Positions 1 through 9,767 of a stretch of DNA of 64,000 nucleotides are shown piece by piece. Under the pieces are notes generated by a model that was given only the letters and a program-made list of their open reading frames with translations, had not been told where the DNA came from and did no database searches. The position numbers and the translations under genes were made by a program. The DNA comes from Carya illinoinensis (Eukaryota; Streptophyta; Magnoliopsida; Fagales; Juglandaceae): NCBI RefSeq assembly GCF_018687715.1, contig NC_056758.1, forward strand, positions 15,071,501 through 15,135,500, read 5' to 3'. Position 1 is the stretch's first letter. Every line of letters begins with the position of its first letter.

Positions 1-577
1 TTTCAGTTTAAAGTTTATAGTGTATTTTTGAGATTTTTAGTTTAGAAGCATTTGATTTTGGATATTTTATTTTCAGTATGTTTAAGTTTGATGTCATTAT
101 TTTTTTTACTCTTTTAAGCTTTTATTTAACAACGATTACAATTTCTTTGGATTAATTCTTGGTTTAGTTTTATTAATCTCTTAGTTCTATTACATTTTAG
201 TTCGATTAAAGGTTAATTAGAACTTAAATAATTTTAGTTTATTATTTAATTTTGAGATTAATTAAAATTGTTTAGTGTAGTTGAATCCTTAATTGTTAAT
301 TTCAATTTGTTAGTCTTTTACGTTCCATTTTGACACTAAAAAAAAAATCCAAAAGTATGAATCTAGTCTATGACTAGTGCTCTTTTTATTTCCGTTGCAC
401 TCTTCCATTCATTGTATATATTACTATTTTTATTTGTGAAATTTTTTACCATTTTATACGAGTTTAGATTTAAACAACTTTCTTCGAAGAGACGATCTAG
501 GAATTTTATTCCTAATTATTACACAACATCCTCTTACACTTGGGATAGCTTTTGTGCTACTCATTTTGAGTGAGTCA
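1..577 (+). repeat. 3' part of an Athila-type LTR (plus orientation), cut by window edge
   Basis: AT-rich noncoding DNA that matches, as a reverse complement, the stretch 2330-2873. The shared end carries landmarks such as the sequence around 480-577 (block with gacgatctaggaatt, then gctactcattttgag) and ends at gagtgagtca. There is no primer-binding site after 577, so this is a solo LTR or the 3' LTR of an element lying to the left. The short reading frames inside it have no recognisable product. Confidence 0.6.
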
Positions 578-589
578 ATAAGACTAGCA

Positions 590-936
590 AGTTACAACCT
601 GAAGTCCGAGTTAGCTGCTTCATAAAGGGAGTTGTCTGCTCGGGACTTGGAGATTAAAGCCCTATGGACCATGTTAACTAACGCCCAGGGGACCGTTGCT
701 TATCTTTCTGCTTAGTTGCCAGAGGTGAAGAGGATCCACGATGGGGCCTAGGTTGCGGCTATGAGGAAGGCTTGGATAGGCTAAGGGATCACCATTTAGA
801 GAACCCCCAAACTGACTTGAGGACCCCAACCTGATATCCCTTTTGTTGCATGGTGCGGCTCTTCGCTTCGCTAACACTATCGGCAGGAAATAGATGCCTG
901 ACGCCGTCCCAAAGTCTTAAGAGTTGCCTGGCTCAT
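590..936 (+). pseudogene. Antisense coiled-coil ORF remnant of the Tat element
   Basis: Read from 590 in one frame, this plus-strand stretch gives a long helical, Leu/Ala/Glu/Arg-rich segment (pieces such as LKSELAAS, RELSARDLEIKALWTML, VAAMRKAW) broken by about eight stops. Nearly all the stops are TAA, TAG or TGA where CAA, CAG or CGA would restore the frame. It lies on the strand opposite to pol, between integrase and the missing 3' LTR. Known Tat, Ogre and Retand elements carry an antisense extra ORF in that position, so this is probably its decayed copy. The function of such ORFs is unknown. Frame and placement are seen; identity is inferred. Confidence 0.5.
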
Positions 937-1140
937 TTGTTTTATATTTTTACTTTTATTCATTCATCATTTTTTTTTTCATTTTCATATGCATATGTAA
1001 AAAAAAATGTAAAGACATTCTTCTTCAATATAGATATAGAATCAAACTTACCCAACTTATTTGCCTTGTCTCTTTCTGCCCCTATCTTTCTTTTGTCTTG
1101 TGCATGTTAGTTGTTTGACTCCGTCTTTGTGTGAGTGAGA

Positions 1141-1277
1141 GAGTTCAGGTAGTCGAAGGACTTGTCCCGCCGGTTGAATGCATGAGTGAGGTCGGGCAGT
1201 CTAAAGACATGTCCTGCCTATTGAACGCATGAGTGAGGTCGGGTAGTCTAAGGACTTGTCCTGCCTGTTGAATGCTT
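1141..1277. repeat. Three-copy ~47-bp tandem repeat
   Basis: Three adjacent units start at 1141, 1184 and 1231. The last two are 47 bp and begin gagtgaggtcggg; the first is 43 bp and more diverged. It lies in the 3' untranslated part of the Tat fragment, between the integrase tail and the antisense ORF remnant, and has no coding potential of its own. Confidence 0.8.
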
Positions 1278-1479
1278 GAGTGACCTAGCTTTATGGGATA
1301 CCCTGCAAGACCAAACATGTAATTTGGAGAAAGGACAGTTTTATTAATAATCTTTCATTGTTTGTACATACACTTTCCAAGTATGTTTAAATAAAATATT
1401 TCTGCAAGTGCTCCACGTCCCAGGGATGTGACAATTCATTTCCTCAAGAATTTTGATGTCAGTAGGAACTCAGCCTATT

Positions 1480-2175
1480 GCTGGCCATGATGACGAACAG
1501 GCCTTCCCATTGTGGTCCTAACTTTCCTTCTTCTTGTGTGGTTGTTCCTATTTACCTTAATACCAAATTTCCTACTTTGAAGGACTTCAATCAAACTCTT
1601 CTGTTAAAGTAGTGCTCGAGCTTTCTTTTGTTGATCGTTGTCCTTGTTTGGCCTCTTGTCTTTTCTCTTCTAGCAGATCCAGCTGCTCTTCCAGTTTTTC
1701 ATCATTGGCACTTTGATCGAAGTGCTAGACCCTATAGGTTGGTGTCCCTACTTCCACAGGCATTACTGCTTTGCTTCTGTAGGTGAGGCAAAAAGGAGTT
1801 TCTCTAGTTGTCATTCTAATGGTGGCTTGATAAGCCCACAGGACCTAGGGGAGCTCCTCCACCCAAATTCCCTTCTTATCAGTGAGCTTCTTCTTTAGTA
1901 TCTCGAGTAGCATCTTGTTGGCCTGCAGGTGACTCGAGGAAGAGTACTTGAACTTGATCCTGAATTCCCTACACTAGTCATGGTAGTGGTTCAAGTTGAA
2001 TTGTCGCCCATTGTTCAAGATTATGTTGTAGGGGATTCTAAACTGGCAAACCACAACCTTCCATAGGAGTCGAGTGATGTTGTTCATCATGATCGTTGCC
2101 AGAGCTTTCGCTTCTACCCACTTAATGAAGTAATCCACATGACAACTACAAACCTCACTCATTCCTTACTCAGGG
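1480..2175 (-). pseudogene. Tat-type integrase fragment
   Basis: Minus-strand remnant of a Ty3/gypsy integrase, the enzyme that joins retrotransposon cDNA to the chromosome. The segment 1974-2162 shows the catalytic core (DYFIKWVEAKALATI, then NITRLLWK and FRIPYNII). The second catalytic Asp, normally in SDNG, is changed: the sequence reads LNNG. Downstream (1713-1900) the C-terminal part with an ETPF-like motif can be followed only by changing frame. No intact reading frame covers it, and the zinc-finger N-terminus and everything upstream are missing, so it is non-functional. Confidence 0.75.
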
Positions 2176-2329
2176 GTAAAGGTCCAACCAAGTCAATCTC
2201 TCATTGTACGAACGACCAAGATGACATGATTGAATTCAATTCCTCTAGTAGGCAATGTGGTATAGGGGCATACAGTTGGCACTTTGGGTATTTCCAAAAA
2301 ATCTCCTCTGCGTCTTTAAGGGTGTGTGA

Positions 2330-4783
2330 TGACTCACTCAAAAATGAGTAGCACTAAAGCTATCCCAAGTGCAGGAGGATGTCGTGTAATAATTAGGAAT
2401 AAATTCCTAGATCGTCTCCTCAGGGAAAGTTACTTAGAAATCAAACTCGTTGAAAAATGTGAAAAATTTCACAAAGAGAAAATAAAATGATGGTATGTGC
2501 AATGGATGGAAAAGGGTACTAGTCATGGACTAGATTCATGTTTTAGATTTTGATTGTTGGATTGGAATATAAAGGACTAATAAATTAAACTCAAAAATTA
2601 ATAAAACCAAATTAAGAATTAAACTAAATTAGAAAGTAATTGACAAAACATGAATTGAAAATTGAAAATGCCCAAAACCAAGATTCTAGAATTCATCTTT
2701 GTAATTAAATCACAAATTCTCAAAATTAACACATAACAATTGTAATCACTATTAAATGAAAACTTAAGGAAGTGAGAAAAATAAATAACACAAAATAAGT
2801 AAACAGAAAATAAATTACCCTAACTTCTAATCTAAACAAATCTCAAAAGTATTCCATAAATTTTAAACTGAAGTTAAATAAAATAGGGAACGAAAAGTCT
2901 AAACGAAAACTTCCTTTCACTATTCAATTGAAATTCAAAACAAAAAGGAAACAACTTCTCACGTATCACTCTTGAAAATTAATCTCTAAACCTTTAATAA
3001 AAACTCTAGAATAATTCTTCTACTCCCCACGTATGATGTTTCAGAAAAATCAAAAACAAAAACAAAAGCTTAAAACCAAACCTTTCTTGCAATAAATTAA
3101 GTTAACACAATTAATTAAAACTTCTAAAACAATTTCTTTTATTGCATGAAACAAAATAGCACACTTGATTAAAACTTCTAAAATAATTTCTTTTTGTTGC
3201 ACGAAACAAACTAGCAATGAAACAAAATAGCACACTTAATTGAAATTAAGGTATTACACTTAATGAAATAAAATTCTAGAACAATTCTTAATATACTTAA
3301 AAACTATAAAACAACAAAACATTGAAGCTAAAAGGAGAAACAAAATTGTTGAAAACAAAAAGGAGCTAATTCTTTCAAGTACATAACAAAGAAATAACAA
3401 AAGCAGAAAATTGTAAAATGTAAGTTGTAGTTGTCTAAGTTTGAGTTGTGTCTTGTAAGCTTCGGACTGCATCCTTTTATAGCTGAACATCTTGGCTAGT
3501 TGCATCTCACATTCAATTGGTTTCACACTTCAATCTTGCATTCACACCTTAATTCGGCTACCTCTTGCATTCAATCTTTTATTCAATTTAAACCAAGCAA
3601 CCAAGTCCAACACGGTTCTTCTTTGCCTAACTTCATGCCTAACTTGTTGAAAATTCATACCAGCCGACTTCTCCTATCTCTTCTCTTCAATCTGTTTTCA
3701 ATTTCAGTACAACTCAATTCATTCACACGTCTCTCTCTATTTCCCACCGATTGCTCCTCTTTTTCTTTTCTTTATTTCCCTCACCTCACGTCTTTTACTC
3801 ACCCTCTCTATACTTCTGAAAACTCCCCTTTGACTTGAAGAATGCTTATGACCAACTGCTTATTATTTCCAGAAAATTCAAACCAATCAGCATTGGCCTA
3901 CACGTCTCCCTTCAACTCCAGCACATCCCAAACCGACCGACACCTCTTTACTTTCCATGGTTTCTTTCACTCACACATTCACATCCCACGTCTCTCTTTT
4001 TTAATCAATCAAGCACAGCTCTTCCTAAGTACCTACTGCACCGAATTCTTGCCAAAAGTTTCCCTTAAACCCAGCTGACCGACTCACTTATTAGACTTCT
4101 CACTCAAACCAAATCAAACACGGCAGTGCATGCACTTTCTTCAATTTGTTTTTTTCAATTCTGCCGTCCAGCCACTCTCACATATATATATATATATATA
4201 TATCTTTAGATGGCTGCCGCCCTTCCTCCAATCAATTTCATTTCAGCCGAAATCCATCTTCAATTCATCACATGTTCTCTTTCTATCTTCCTTCACTTCA
4301 GTGGACAGCAGCAGCCTTTGATTGCACCAACTTCTTCCTTCATTTCGGTGGACAGCAGTTGCCTTTGATGACTTCTTCCTTCCATCACATGTTCCTCACC
4401 TTAATTTAGATTTATTTGGTTGGACGTCGCCATCCTTTCAAAATCCATGCATACTCTCGCATCATAACATCTTCTCACACTAAAATTGCAACATTCACAA
4501 ATGAAAGATAGCTCAAGAAACTTTATGAACATGAAGAACAAGAAAAACAATGGTACAAACGCAAATGATAATGGAAAGCAAGAAAAATTATGGACTAGAA
4601 TGCACAGTAATCAATAGTTGGTAGAATTCAAGCAGAAATTCATGCTTTTAATCAATTAAAATCATAACTTTGATTTATCCTTATTAACCATTTTTCCATT
4701 TAAAACCAATAATAATGTCATGATGAATTTAAAATACATTGGTTTTAAATAGCTAAAATATGCAATATTTCAGCTCAATCACA
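2330..4783 (-). repeat. Athila-type LTR (3' LTR of Athila-3, minus strand)
   Basis: On the minus strand the LTR starts at 4783 with TGTGATTGAG, directly after a G-rich polypurine tract (complement of acccccc at 4783-4789), and runs to the TG/CA boundary near 2330, about 2.45 kb. The first 544 plus-strand bases are the inverted match of 1-577. The start TGTGATTGAG is shared with the 3' LTR of Athila-2 at 29106. It contains an (AT)n run at 4180-4204. The open frames inside it are spurious. Confidence 0.6.
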
Positions 4784-5781
4784 CCCCCCAACTAGCTTTT
4801 TGCTAATCCTTGAGCAAAATAGTGAAAATTAATTGAGATAATATTGCATAAAGATCGAAATCCAAACAAAAGCAATCGAACACATTTCTGAATTCTCACA
4901 AAAGTGACATGTTACTACTCAACCCCCAAGGGTTATACCCACCAAGACTATCTCAACAATCTTTCACATAGAATGAAGGCAAACATCTCAGGACTCAAAT
5001 GTGTGTGTGGAGCTAGACCAGTTGTGTGTTCCTCATTACTAGCCATGATTTGCCATAGGATTTTTCAACCTTAAGATTAATCATTGCTGATTCTAACTAC
5101 CTCAAAGCCCAAGGGACTAGCAGTTTTCACACCAGCTCTGTTTTTAAAGATTGGATACTCAACCCCCAAAGTCTTGGGTAACTGTTTCTAACCCTTTTTA
5201 CTTAGGAAAGTTCACTAAGTTGCCTTTATTTATATATATATATATATTTATTTTTCAATCCTTTCTCCTTTCTTTTCTTTTCTTTTTCTTTTTGGCATGG
5301 CTCGGTAGTCCTGCAGTTTACTTCTCTAGTATTAAATCAATGAATGGTAAATAAGGAACACTACAAGCGTAAGCATGTGCAAAATGTCCTTCAAACTTTG
5401 CCTTTCGTTCTACAAAATTTTTTATCAAGTTTCATCTCAATAACTATAACATCCTGGTGTTTCAAGCCACATATCAACATAATTATGATGCATCAAAAAT
5501 CATGCTCTATGTTTAAGCTTTAAGATAAATCTTCACAAATGATCCCGCTCAACTACTCCACCAAGATGCTCAAATTTCACAATTTTTTTTTTTATATATG
5601 TGTGCACACATGCTACCCCCCAACTAGTGAGAGACATAGTCTTCAATGAATCGAACGAAAGAAAACAAAGTGCACAGAACTAAACAAACAAAACAAATAA
5701 TCAACATGAAATATAAAATTAAAGCAAACGAACAAATAAAAACAAAGCAAGTAAAGAAAACTGTAAAGAAGGAAAAACAAC
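4784..5781 (-). other. Athila-3 3' untranslated region with polypurine tract
   Basis: Noncoding DNA between the integrase end (5782) and the LTR (4783) of a minus-strand Athila. The complement of its end contains the polypurine block and the adjoining agctagttgggggg motif seen before the 3' LTRs of Athila-1 (13173-13189) and Athila-2 (29090-29105). An (AT)n run lies at 5229-5249. No env-like ORF is visible. Confidence 0.65.
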
Positions 5782-6030
5782 TTAAAACACTTCCCTGAGG
5801 TCTTGCACAAGCAAGATCTCAACATGTGGATCAAAGACCTTCAGAAATGACTTTAGACGTTGTCCATTGACAGTGAAGCTATTACCATTCTTCGGATTGA
5901 CAATGTCTACCGCGCCATGAGGATGAACAGTCTTTATAATATACGGCCCACTCCATCGGGATTTCAACTTTCCAGGAAAAATATGCAAGCGAGAGTTGTA
6001 AAGAAGAACTTCAGTGCTCCGTTTAATTGA
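5782..6030 (-). pseudogene. Athila integrase C-terminus (Athila-3)
   Basis: Minus-strand frame with the typical Athila integrase tail: [24 protein letters not shown], then GAVDIVNP and NGQRLKSFL, ending at a natural stop at 5782. This DNA-binding end of integrase closely resembles the last ~80 residues of the 734-residue ORF at 9768-11972 and of 27473-27817. Everything upstream of about 6030 is unrelated DNA, so the element is truncated here and only its 3' end and 3' LTR remain. Confidence 0.8.
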
Positions 6031-7384
6031 TAGTATTATGACATCCATGACCAAGATGCATGAGCTACTTGATGGATTAACCTAGTAGTTACTTTAGTTT
6101 CTGCATGTACTTAAGGAGCTCTACCTCTAGTACTATAATGGTTACAAATATTTTAGACCTACTTTGTAACTTGAATGTTTATTTTCTTCAATTTATGAAA
6201 TATGTCTCATGTTTGGGATATAACATGTCTAGTGCATAGTATTACTTATAGGAAAAAAATAAATATCTATAAATAATAATATCTGAATGGTTGTGTTAAC
6301 GTCGTGTTTCGTACACCTTTGGGCCTTCGCTCAATCAATGTCCTGCAACAGGGAAAGGAGTGGCTCGAGAAGCCTCCGATGCCTAAGTCAATCTTCTTCT
6401 CAGGAAAATGCTTCAAAAAAAATATAGAAATCTAATAATAGTTTTCTGTCATGGATCGATCCCTTTACCTCGTGGTCCTCTGGCATTACTACTTAGTTAT
6501 ATCTCTTCTTCTTGGTCTGTTTATCTCCCTTTCCTCCCACTGAGGTTCCCCGCACTGTTCCAGCAATGTCCCATCTCAACACGGGTGGTTGCCTCCAACT
6601 CGTACGTGTCAGGGGCCTGCCTTGAGCTACTGGGAGGGGCCCTCGCAGGCTTGGACCAGTGACATCTTGACTCATGAGGCCAAGGGAAGGTGATGGGCTT
6701 GGGGCTGTCAGCATGGGCATTAGGCCCTTAACGAAAATTCCCCCTAAGAGGTTGAATGATGAAAATCAAAACTAACTCAGGCTAGCACTCAATTCTCAAA
6801 ATTTGGTTGAGAAATTATTATTAAAAAAATGGCATAATAATGAATTACAATGCAAAACCAAAATAAATAGTACTAGGGTTTGGCTAGTCTTCCCCCAATT
6901 AACTTCTTTTATGATCACAATCCAATAACAAATCAAACTCCTAAAATTAAGGAAAAAAAACCCAACAAACTCCTAGAATTAATGATACAAATCTACTAAT
7001 TAACAAATTAATAACATCCCCAATTGTAAGAAGCAACAACTCGATCAACTTCATTCAAATCGCCTCATCTCCTAATTTCAAGGAATTTGACTCATTCCCT
7101 ACAATCAAGGAATTTGCCTCATCCCCTAAAATCAAGGGGTTTTCCAACAAATTGATCAACCTATAGGTGTTAAGCGGTTGGTCCTCTGTGACCTTGCCTT
7201 GTGCACCCAAATCATCACCATCCAAACCATGCAAGCACCCTAAAGCCGCCCTCCTAGCCTTGGCACCCCTAGCCCTCCTAGTGGCATTACGGATGGCCCT
7301 TCTTGCATCTCCATCACCTGGCCATAACCCTGCGGTGAATCTAAGGACTCAACTTGTCGGTTTTCAACTTTGACAATTGCGAGT
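6031..7384. other. Unassigned repeat-like DNA
   Basis: No gene is supported. At 6305-6410 there is LTR-like sequence (a cctccgatgcc block of the kind seen in plant LTR ends). At 7160-7380 one minus-strand frame is rich in Ala and Arg and open for about 70 codons, without a recognised family. The remainder is AT-rich. The left boundary of the large Tat element lies somewhere in or near the right end of this stretch. Confidence 0.4.
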
Positions 7385-7498
7385 TAAGGCGACCATCCAT
7401 ACATCTTCATTTATAAACACATTTGCTACATTCAGGGATAATAGTTGTCGTTCTTAGGTGAAATACTTCTTCAAGTGTTCGGCATTCCATGGGTGGGG

Positions 7499-9480
7499 TG
7501 ATGAAGCGCTAAAACTGCATGATTAAGTTACTTAAGTGAATAAATTGTTTAATAAAAAATGATTTAAGTACTTAATTATGCAATAGATCACAATACTTGA
7601 GTCAATTGATAATTCTGATATTCTTAGTGCTTTTGAAGATTTATAATGCAATTATTTCACATGAAAATAAATATTTCAATTTTATTTCTCTTATAACAGG
7701 AAAGGTTTGGAAGAGAAATGGAAGAATCGAGAAAAGCCCAAAGAGCGAGAACTGAAGCTCACACATGCATCAAAACAGCAACTCACAGCCAGCCACTCAC
7801 ACATGCAGAAAATGTGGGACCAACAGCTCACACATGCAGAAAACTTGAGACCACAGCAGCTCACACATGCAATAAACCTGCAGCAACAAACACAGCAGAC
7901 AACACACACTCAGAAAGCAGGAGCAATGCAGCTCATGCATCATTTCGTTGGAAAGCAGCACGTTGCAGGAGAAGAATGGGAGGCAGCAGAAGATCACGTT
8001 GGACACTCGGACGTGCAGTAGGTCAGCAGAACAGCTGGCCCTCAACTTTGACAGAAGATCACGCTGGCATCTATGAGGCAGCACGTTGCAGACACTCGGA
8101 CAGCAGAGGATTATTCCACCGAATTTGTCATTGAAGCTGAGAGATGGAAGACAGCTGAACGTGCAGCAGCAGCAGAATTATTTCTCACTTTCTTTTTCGT
8201 TTAGCATTCTATTTCTTACGGCTGCAATTTTTACTTGATGCATTCTATTTTCTTTTTGGTTACAGGCCATTAGGTCGGCAGCTAAAGCTTTTCTTTTCCC
8301 TGCTTTTACAATTTCAGTTTTATTATTATTTTTACATTCGCTTGCTGTATAGAACCTGGAAGGGGGATGTGGCAACTTTTGGATTTTATTGCATTCTATT
8401 TTTCTTTTCGTTCCAGACTTAATGGACAGCTGCATCTTTTGTTTTTTTTTTTTTTGTTCTTAGTTCAGCATCTTTTTCTTTCTTGCGTTTTCGGTGTCTG
8501 GAGGTGTTTATTGGAAGTTTATTTTCATTCTTTCTTGGTTAGTGCTTGGTAGAGGTGCAGACCTACGAGTGGGTTGCTTGACTTTATTTTAGTTTTCTTT
8601 CTTGCTTTCGTTTGGGAGTTCCTCCATAGACGTTGGGCTTCATTTATTTTTTTTAGTATCGTTTCTTTGTTTACTGAAACTTTTCTTCTCCATTGTTATT
8701 CGGCTGGTATTTGTTTTTTTTTTCTTTTCTTTCTTTTTTTCATTTACTGTGCTCGTTCTTAATTTATTTTATACTTGTTCCTTTCTCTTTCGGCCGGACA
8801 ATATTAGTTTTCATCTCATTTAAATATTTTCTCACAGATTTTAATATGGCTTTGTTTAGATTAATTTTTGTTGTTAGAAATATCATGTGTAGCTAATTTA
8901 TAAAACTTGGGTTGTGGAATGAGACTTAATTTATTTTAGGTTCTAGTTTAATGCAATATTTTGTGATTGAATGTTGATTTCACTATATTACTAGTCAGAT
9001 TTAAATTGAAAATAGATTGCGGCTCTTGCTCTTATTTTGTTGTTGACGTAAGGCAAAACAAAAGCTTGAAAATTATCAAAGCTTCTCTCGATTGTTTGTT
9101 AATGTGTGTTTGGCTAGTAAAGTAGAGAATCCCTTAGAAAAATATTACAAAACTTGAGCACAACTTTTTATCTTCCGTTTATCAATGTCTTGATTGGATT
9201 GTTAATCGATAAAATTATCTAGGATCCGAAATAAAGAGTCTCAAACCCAACCCAAGTGTTTGGTAATTTGCCTTTTTGATTAGAAACTAAAATTTCAACT
9301 TCGATTTTTTTTGCATTGCATTTTAATTTTATTTTCATCTCTCATAATCGACACATTTGTTACTAAAAAAAATCTCATATACGCTTGGATAACCCTTTGT
9401 CCCTGTGGAATACGATCCTGGACTTATCCTTGATACAACTTGACACTTCTACACTTGTAAGCACATTCGAGACCGAGTCA
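7499..9480 (+). repeat. 5' LTR of Athila-1
   Basis: 1982 bp from TGATGAAGCG to gaccgagtca. Its first ~690 bp match 13190 onward (the 3' LTR), and its last part (9370-9480) matches the end of the solo LTR at 26010-26125. After the LTR the next bases agttttt match the usual spacer, but the expected primer-binding site TGGCGCC is destroyed at 9487-9490, where the inverted segment begins. Cys-rich minus-strand frames inside it are translations of the CACATGCAG repeats and not genes. Confidence 0.85.
7764..7939. promoter_or_regulatory. Cluster of five RY cores (CATGCA) in Athila-1 5' LTR U3
   Basis: CATGCA begins at 7764, 7802, 7833, 7866 and 7934, mostly inside a repeated cacacatgca unit. CATGCA is the core of the plant RY element bound by B3-domain factors (LEC2, FUS3, ABI3, VAL1/2). 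Regulation through these sites is inferred, not shown. Confidence 0.5.
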
Positions 9481-9487
9481 AGTTTTT

Positions 9488-9767
9488 GCCGCCTGCCGTC
9501 TAAACCAAGAGAAAAGAAAAATAATTAAAACTAAAAGACTACTCTCTAGTCTCCCCCCCCCCCCCCGGTATGAAATGAAAAGCTCCAACCGAATAAAAAC
9601 AAGTTGAAAAGTAAAGAACCAAAAGGCATTCTCCTAAAAGCAAAAGTACCAAAAGGACAAGTAAAGGTGGTCTTTTCTTGATCCTCTGGTGCTATTTCTA
9701 ATTGATAGTAACTAGAGAATCCATCTAAGAAGCAATAAAAAGTATGTCCAGCAACTTTTTCTAACAC
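9488..9767 (-). other. Inverted chimeric segment: RT fragment fused to LTR fragment
   Basis: On the minus strand, 9767 down to 9620 encodes the RT piece that normally precedes the 9768 ORF (LEKVAGHTFYCFLDGFSSYY to FRRMPFG), and 9619 down to about 9488 continues directly into LTR sequence matching 13877-14010 on the plus strand, including a C14 run (9553-9566) that mirrors the G23 run at 13926-13948. The join RT-to-LTR occurs at a short shared ctttac. The segment therefore sits inverted between the 5' LTR and the rest of pol. Confidence 0.85.
9620..9767 (-). pseudogene. Athila reverse transcriptase fragment, inverted
   Basis: About 49 codons of RT fingers/palm on the minus strand, with [19 protein letters not shown] and EKTTFTCPFGTFAFRRMPFG. 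In intact relatives (see 22959-23170) this segment is followed by LCNATTTFQRC and then MLSIF, which here begins on the opposite strand at 9768. The fragment is head-to-head with its own continuation. It reads on without a stop into LTR-derived sequence, giving a meaningless tail. It is not functional as it stands. Confidence 0.85.

Larger units (their letters stand above)
578..2329 (-). mobile_element. Tat-type Ty3/gypsy fragment (Tat-1)
   Basis: A fragment of a Tat-lineage element read on the minus strand: integrase at about 1480-2162, then 3' untranslated DNA down to about 1140, a tandem repeat, and an antisense reading-frame remnant at 590-936. Its integrase tail and the DNA at 1380-1500 resemble 7440-7498 plus 14161-14300 of the larger Tat element, so the two are related copies. 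Both ends stop abruptly at the inverted LTR copies (577 and 2330), and no Tat LTR or gag is present. The strand given is that of the pol remnant. Confidence 0.6.

Noticed and set aside
3260..4409. Several overlapping ORFs of 60-110 codons
   Set aside because: They lie in an Athila LTR, are on both strands, rich in Phe/Leu/Ser from T-rich DNA, and match no family.
7691..8084. Cys-rich minus-strand ORFs (also 13382-13721 and 24088-24342) resembling metallothionein-like or defensin-like peptides
   Set aside because: They are translations of the repeated cacatgcag unit of the LTR and occur in every LTR copy; no signal peptide logic or conserved spacing beyond the DNA repeat.
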